This document shows, in pieces, positions 57,970 through 64,000 of a stretch of DNA of 64,000 bases. The first letter of the stretch is position 1, and each line of letters begins with the position of its first letter. The position numbers were made by a program, and so were the translations under genes. The notes beneath the pieces were generated by a model. That model searched no databases. It was given only the letters and a program-made list of their open reading frames with translations, and was not told the origin of the DNA. Source of the stretch: Panicum virgatum (taxonomy: Eukaryota > Streptophyta > Magnoliopsida > Poales > Poaceae); the NCBI RefSeq assembly GCF_016808335.1, contig NC_053143.1, positions 52,111,441 through 52,175,440 on the forward strand. The letters are read 5' to 3'.

Positions 57970-59265
57970 ACATTGTCAGTATCACTGGCCATGTGCTGTG
58001 GGTGCTACTTCTTTCGCCAAACCATCCGTACTCAATGCGAACCGAACATTTCTTGGGTCATTCCCAAATTCCAGATAGTACTTGTCATCGAATTCCTTCC
58101 ATTGCTGAGCATCAGCTGGATGTCAAAGCTTTTCGTCACCCTTTTTGCACTTATCTGAATCCCACCATCGCATCAGCTCATCATCCATTGGGTTCGAGAA
58201 GAAACAACTAAGGCGATCAAAAACTGGGAGGTACCACATAACCATGGCGGGAATTTTGCTCTGCTTCTCAAAAATTCCTAAAGTAGCGTCATCTGGCTCA
58301 ACAGAGGCAGCACTATTATTCTTCGCCACGATCCCCTTCCCCTTATTTACATTGGTTGGATCCTGATTGTCATCACCATAGTATCCATCATTGTTTTTGT
58401 ACCAACTTGCGGAACATACAGGGCATTTTTTCAGGTCTTTAAAAGTGTCCCCACGATACAATATACAATGATTAGGATAGGCTTGGATTCTTTCCACGCC
58501 CATGGTGAATGGGCTGACAAGCTTCTTTGCTCAGTATGTGTTGGCTGGCACTTTATTTGGCTTTGGAAGTAACCAAGCCAAGATACGCAGCAGATCATTG
58601 AAACTACCATCTGACCAACTATGCTTAGCCTTCAGAGTCAATAGCTCAAGTATGAAACGAAGCACGGTCCAATATTTCGGGCATCCCTTCGAGCGGTCAT
58701 AAATAAGTTCCTCCGCTAATTTTCTCACTGTCTCAAAGTTTGCTAACCCCCGGGCACTAGCAACCAATACCTCTGCTTTGGTGTGATGCAACAACTGGTC
58801 GAGAAAATCACCGTCATCGAGTTCATCATCACTACTATCACCATCCATGGAACAGTCGACATCATCACCATGGGATGCACTAACCCCATCATCATTAGCA
58901 TCACCATCATTTCCGTCAACACTATCATCATCTCCGCCACCATGAAAATAAGAATTAACCATTGTGCCAAAATCATCGTCCTCTACGATTTGATTCAGTG
59001 GATTATCCACCGGAGGTGGAGCATCAGTCTCGCCATGTTGCTTCCAGACCATGTAGTCCTTGACAAAACCCCTCACTATCACATGCGATCTGATTTTAGT
59101 TGGGTCATTGAATACTCTCAAATTCTTGCAGTCAAAGCATGGACAATGCATCAGCTGTGTCTTCTCATTTCTTGCGTGGTTCTCGACAACTTGAATGAAT
59201 TTGTTACGCTCTCCACGAAAATAGGCGTCTGTCCTTTTTTCAGTGTACATCCATATCCTATCCAT
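57970..59265 (-). pseudogene. TNP2 transposase, N-terminal part
   Basis: ATG at 59265 opens with the transposase-associated domain (RIWMYTEKRTDAY, MHCPCFDCKN, HVIVRGFVKDYMVW). An acidic Asp-rich linker is followed by the second conserved block (YPNHCILYRGD, KKCPVCSASWYK). A TGA at 58531-58533, a stop after GDEKL and a frameshift near 58000 are visible. The last readable words before the insert, HSTWPVILTMYN, continue directly as LPTWLCQKRK at 48792, so the retrotransposon landed inside the coding sequence. Confidence 0.8.
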
Positions 59266-59924
59266 CTCTAAACAGTAACAAATAATTTAAATAAATTAAA
59301 AAAGCAACTACTTACGTAAATAATTAGGGAAAACATAAATTCATTTCTCCAAGTATAATAACCATAAATGGCATTGCAGATATACATACTAATCTATAAG
59401 CGTAGATATTAATAAAATGTAATTTAGATAGTACTAAATAATAAAATAAAAACCAAACATATTATTGTACCACAATTTCTTGCAAAAAAAATCTATCATG
59501 CATGTGAGTGAAAATAGGGAAAAAATAAATCTTCTTCTCTCTCCTCCATAGATCTAGTGAGTACTTGAGGCTAAAATATGTAGATCCAATACTAATGATT
59601 AGATAATCTTGTTTTCCATCTAAAATAGCACAACTTCATCCAAAAGTTTGAGGCAAATGGTGTCTCAAATGGCTAATCCACACCATGAAGATCTAGAGCT
59701 AGTTAGAGGAAAAGAGAGCTCCATTTGAGCCACAAATCTAACAAAAGAGCTTAGAAATGACAAGGAATTAGCATCAACTTACCTCATAGAGCCCCAAACT
59801 TCAAGAAAATCGAGTTGAAAACCTCTCCCCCCCCTTTTTCCTTTTTTCGATCTTGGGGAGCACCTCTCCCGGGCCAATAATGGAGGGTCGGGAGGAGGAA
59901 GAAGGTCACAGATTTTTATACACC

Positions 59925-60207
59925 TTTTTAGGGGCGGGTGGGCGGATGAGCCACCCCTACAAATGATACTTTTAGGGGCAGCTCACCCCCCTTAGCTGCC
60001 CCTGAAAATGAGGGCATTTTCAGGGGCGGAGGGGGGGGGGAGGTGAGCCGCCCCTAAAAATAATTCTTTGTAGGGGTGGCAGAGGGGGTCAGCCGCCCCT
60101 ATAGATGCCATCTTTAGGGGCAGACCATTTTTACAGTACCCTCGCTCCATTTATAGGAATGGGTGACTTTTTGGTCCGCCCCTAAAAGAGTGAGGCGTTG
60201 CTACAAA
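59925..60207. repeat. Right subterminal GGGGCGG repeats of the CACTA element
   Basis: TTTAGGGGCGGGTG, TTTTAGGGGCAGC, CAGGGGCGGAGG and inverse partners, about 30-60 bp apart, mirror the left zone. Confidence 0.75.
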
Positions 60208-60224
60208 TCGTTTTTGTAGTAGTG
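60208..60224 (-). repeat. Right terminal inverted repeat of the CACTA element
   Basis: Read inward it is CACTACTACAAAAACGA, matching the left end for the first 14 bases. Confidence 0.9.
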
Positions 60225-63200
60225 GGACCAACAGGCGAAGGGGATTGGAAGGGCATGCTGGCGGCTACAGGGCATGCAAGCATGAGGTGTAGTTCCCATA
60301 GCGAGTTGTTAGAGTTAGCTACAGCCTCGAAAATAGCAATGGAAAATCAAGGCAGGTGCAACGGTGTGCCGGCCTACATTGGAGGTCAGACACCGCGAAG
60401 GAGATGGTGGCAGTGAGGGACACGGAGGAAGGCCCAATGGCGACGTCGAGGGCCCCCGCTTAGGAGGCCTAGCTTGCAAGTTGTAGGTTTGGCCCAAGGG
60501 TGAGGGTGAATCGACCGTCGGCGGAGGAGACAAGGCCGGCGACCCGCGTCGAGCTGCATGATTATCTGATTCATTGTTTGCTTATGGTACTTTCACACCT
60601 TCCATCTAGTTAGGATTTAAGCCCTTGGACAGTTCTTTCTCTTGTAACCCACCAACCTGAAAGGTGTTATTTTTTAGAAAATTGTTTTAAGGTAGATTTT
60701 GATCTATTTAATTTTTTCTACAATATATGACTAATTGCTACAAATCAGTACCATCTTGAGTTTCTTTGATATGAATCCGTTGATACATCTTTCATATGCT
60801 AAATATGTATAAAATTTTATTAATGGTTGTCCAAATTGGCAAACTCGAGAATTTTCAAATCAAAATATGGCTTATATTGATGGACAAATGGAATATTAAA
60901 TTATGCTTGAAGACTTAGTTTTTTGTTCTTGCTCTCTTTAGGTTCAACAAATTCCTCCTGCATATGATTTATTTGAGCAATTCGTTGATGTGCAATCTGT
61001 GTTACTTCTAGAGGAAACAAGATCTACTATTTTGTTCAGCAATACACAATCATGCAGAAATACAATACCGCCAATTGCACTCGGCTAAGCAGTGTGATGC
61101 ATTGGCATGATATCATCTGATTGAGGTGGAGGCTAATTGAGTATCAATATTTAAATAGAACAGTATACGTGAAAAAATTTCAATAGCCCTAGCAATTTTC
61201 GAGAATGCATTTAGGCCTTATTATAAATATTTGAAGCGCCAAGTAATTTTCAAAGAATCAGCCCGAGGGACTCTTTGATACTTTTTATTTCATACTTATT
61301 ATGAAGGCACAAAGTCGTTTGTGATGCTGATATCATGACTCGGATGTTTAGTTGCTAACACACCGCCATTTTCTGCCAAGTGCTAATTTGCCAAAGCATC
61401 AGGCATGCTATGTTGGTTGCCTACTAAACTTTTTCAGAATAATGATCCTGCTTCCTAATGGATAAATCCACGCAGTCATGGTTCAGGGGCCACTTGCAGC
61501 CACACCATGCACACCCAGCTGCCCGTTTGGCTATTGTTGTTGCCTTTCATGTAGCTGAGGCCACGACCTGCACCTGCTTCGTTCGTGCTGTGTTAGCAAT
61601 GCAGAGGAAATAGATCTAGGCAGTGAGCAGAGTATGCAGCAAGAATGTTTGTCGACGAGGACATATTAGCATAGATAATTTAGTTCATACATTTCTTGAG
61701 TTCCTTTCCTCTCATACTGCTCTATTTTTCCCCACCCGCACTTATCTCTCACGCAACACACACGCTTACAGGCCTTTAGAACAGCTCGGCCCAAACACAA
61801 GCATATTAGCCTTTCAAGCCCGAGTACTTGTGCTGTAACATGCTGGCCGGTGTGGGCCTACCCTCATGCTAGCTTGGCTCAGCCCATCCCCTGAAACCTG
61901 CAGCATGGTGGGCTTGCACACGTGGGCCGAAGAGGGGTGCCGGATTTTGTACATGCTCGCGCTTGGTAGTGGTAGCCTCACTATGAAGCGATGCGATGCG
62001 GGTTCGGCCCGTGTAGAAAAATATAGCCCAAGTCCAAAACAGACCAAGAAAACAATCGTTACTTTAGAAAAAGGTAAAGATATGGAGGTATTATTTAGTC
62101 TTTTTGATTCTGATACACTTAGTGATGTTGTTGTGCTACACAATATTAGGAGTATGGAAAATTGTAGCAAAATTCAGAAAGCCATATTGGAAAATGAATC
62201 ACAAGAGCTTTTTTGTTGTTTAACACAGACCATTGGTTGGATGAAAGCAATGTCTGGCCTCCTAAGCTTGAGCGCATTTCCTCACACACGCTGCCCAATT
62301 TTTGAAGGGAAAATTCGATTCATGCCACCACAACTCCGTGTAATTGGGTTTCACGTTGAAAATCATGCCTATATGGGAACTCAAAGTAGTGTAATACTTC
62401 GTACCACTTCTTGTACGGACCCTATACTCACACTATACCAAGAAGACATTCACCTAGACACCAATATGGGAGACCAACTCTATATGGGAACTCAACTCTT
62501 TATTTATAAAACACAATACTCTTGCACTCTTTATGTGGCTACCTTACCATGACACTACTGCACTACATGACAACCTTGCCATCTCCTATTTGAGACCTCT
62601 TATGCCATGGTATGGCAAGAGGGTAGGGGAGTACCCCTATTTATAGGTGCTCATGGGTGTTGTGGTGTTGCCATATGACAACTTTCACATTCTTCTTTAC
62701 AAAATATATCTATCTCTAGAGTTTTCCTCATTCTTATCCAACTATGCAAAATAATTAATTCTAGAGAATTCTTGTCTTCCCATGAAGCATGACAACTCCT
62801 CTCTCTTGCAATTTCCAAATTATTCTAGAACCTTCTCAAGTATGCATTGTTATTTTTAATAGTGCAGCATTTTTAGATTGCTTTCATTCTCTATCAAATT
62901 ATTTATAGAGAAGTTCCTCATATTTTTAGGTCATATCCATGATTTTCTGGCTTACCTGATCAACCATCCTTCAGCAGTTTGTTTGCTTGAAAAAGATAGT
63001 GGCAACACTGTGGATCTATTGCATCTCATGGAAGAAATAATTGGGGTTTTGTTAGATAAGGATTTGAGGGATGACTGTGTTGCAGCAGCATTCGGACTTA
63101 CAATCTGTTATAGATGTTATTGCTTCTGACAACACTTACTCGATTGCAAATTCACTTATTGAAAAAATGATTGGCTGCATAACACTATTTGATGAACTCA

Positions 63201-63300
63201 TCAAGTCTTTGAAGTTTCCTCAACTAAAAGACAGGGATGGTTTTGCATTGAACATTCTAGAATATAATCATAGTTTGCCCCCTAAACTCAAAAATAGACA
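60225..63300. other. Spacer with no recognised gene
   Basis: About 3 kb of mostly AT-rich sequence. A 228-codon open frame at 61866-62552 has no recognisable protein and repeats TATATGGGAACTCAA at 62352 and 62481, so I do not call it a gene. Two overlapping frames at 62878-63361 (LMEEIIGVLLDKDL, then SLIEKMIGCITLFDEL) look like a decayed protein in two frames but I cannot name it. Confidence 0.35.
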
Positions 63301-63314
63301 CCATACGTCATCTC

Positions 63315-64000
63315 TCAAAACTGTTCAAATTACCCCTGCAACAGTTTATAGTAGTTCATGACCTACACAAAGGCGACATTCCCCTTTTCAGTCTGAACTT
63401 TGGTGTCATAACGCTACTACCAAAAATAAATGATGCCACTAGAATCCAGCAATATAGACCCATCTGTCTACTAAATGTGAGCTTCAAGATCTTTACGAAA
63501 GTAGCGACAATACACATCAATTCAGTAGCAGATCACATAATTAGCCCAACACAGACAACCTTCATGAGAGGTCGCAATATCCTAGAAGGTGTTGTGATTC
63601 TACATGAAACAATTCATGAGCTACATCGAAAAAACCAGGGTGGGGTTATCTTTAAGATAGACTTTGAAAAAGCCTATGACAAGGTCAAATGGAATTTTCT
63701 ATTGAAAGGCTTCTCGTCCAAATGGATAGAGTGGATCCAGTCTTTCATCTCAGGTGGCAACGTAGCAGTAAACATTAATGATGAAGTGGGATCTTATTTC
63801 CAGACTAAAAAGGGAGTAAGACAAGGAGATCCCCTTTCACCAATCCTCTTCAACATTGTGGCCGATATGCTCATGCTTTTTATAAATAGAGCGAAAGTGG
63901 AAGACCAGCTAAGTGGTGTGGTGCCGCATCTCATTGAGGGCGGGTTATCTATACTACAATACGCTGATGACACAATCTTATTCTTAGACCATAATTTAGA
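63315..64000 (+). pseudogene. LINE (L1-type) reverse transcriptase, partial
   Basis: One open frame runs off the right edge. It shows the non-LTR reverse transcriptase order: HKGDIPLFSLNFGVITLLPK, YRPICLLNVSFKIFTK, KIDFEKAYDKVKW, TKKGVRQGDPLSPILFNIV and the catalytic ILQYADDTILF. After VKWNFLL the text goes straight to KGFSSKW, about six residues shorter than I expect for grass L1 elements, suggesting a small in-frame deletion. There is no endonuclease domain upstream in this frame, so the 5' part is missing or shifted. Grouped as a fragment; status beyond the window is unknown. Confidence 0.85.

Larger units (their letters stand above)
39664..60224 (-). mobile_element. CACTA (En/Spm-type) transposon with a nested retrotransposon
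   Basis: The left end is CACTACTACAAAAAAGC and the right end read inward is CACTACTACAAAAACG. The flanking triplets are AGA and GGA, one mismatch, compatible with an old 3-bp duplication. Subterminal zones are packed with GGGGCGGGT and ACCCGCCCC repeats (39690-39945 and 59925-60200). Two genes read leftwards: a TNP2 transposase (46586-59265) and a TnpA-like/Ulp1 fusion (40132-43991). The TNP2 gene is split by an Athila-like retrotransposon. Without that insert the element is about 11.4 kb. Confidence 0.9.

Noticed and set aside
61866..62552. 228-codon open frame
   Set aside because: No recognisable domain, two internal copies of TATATGGGAACTCAA and no gene context; could be chance or a decayed element.

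Overview
The window is nuclear DNA of a monocot plant, almost certainly a grass. Spliced genes with GT..AG introns alternate with AT-rich spacers and GC-rich first exons. Most of the sequence is layered transposable elements of kinds typical of grasses: CACTA with CACTACTACAAAAA ends, Mutator-like elements carrying host-type genes, hAT, Copia and Athila-type Gypsy retrotransposons, a SIRE-like LTR and a LINE. I see no bacterial, organellar or CRISPR features, and no tRNA or rRNA gene.

Layout. (a) 1-13.6 kb: the 3' end of a FAR1/Mutator-type transposase (+), facing a multi-exon Ulp1-like C48 cysteine peptidase gene (-). The first intron of the peptidase gene holds a Copia-type element with intact LTR ends (7016-12633, TSD GATGA). 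(b) 13.6-31 kb: a tandemly duplicated locus for a small secreted defensin-like peptide. Copy A (13.7-17.0 kb) has lost its start codon and carries a hAT element in its intron (13877-16783, TSD GTGACATC). Copy B (20197-20574) looks intact. Downstream of copy B sits a 9.5 kb Mutator-like element (21070-30571, TSD CTGATGGAC). It carries three related GRF-type zinc-finger genes, a plant-mobile-domain gene and a MuDR-type transposase, most of them damaged. (c) 31.0-36.0 kb: the one clear host housekeeping gene, a 16-exon tyrosyl-tRNA synthetase made of two fused synthetase modules, the first with degenerate catalytic motifs. (d) 36-39.6 kb: spacer with a SIRE-like LTR. (e) 39664-60224: a 20.5 kb CACTA element with a TnpA-like/Ulp1 fusion gene and a TNP2 transposase gene. 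The TNP2 gene is split by a pol-less Athila-like retrotransposon (48798-57964, TSD GTTGT). (f) 60.2-64 kb: spacer ending in the reverse transcriptase of a LINE that runs off the window.

How it fits together. The likely functional host genes are the double TyrRS and defensin-like copy B. The rest is transposon biology: transposases, peptidases of the SUMO-protease family carried by two unrelated DNA transposon superfamilies, and nested insertions datable by their target duplications. The most unusual items are the half-dead double TyrRS, an array of about eight consecutive imperfect hairpins inside the Copia element, and the gene-family expansion inside the Mutator-like element. All exon borders are read by eye from splice consensus and reading frame; no database or alignment was used.
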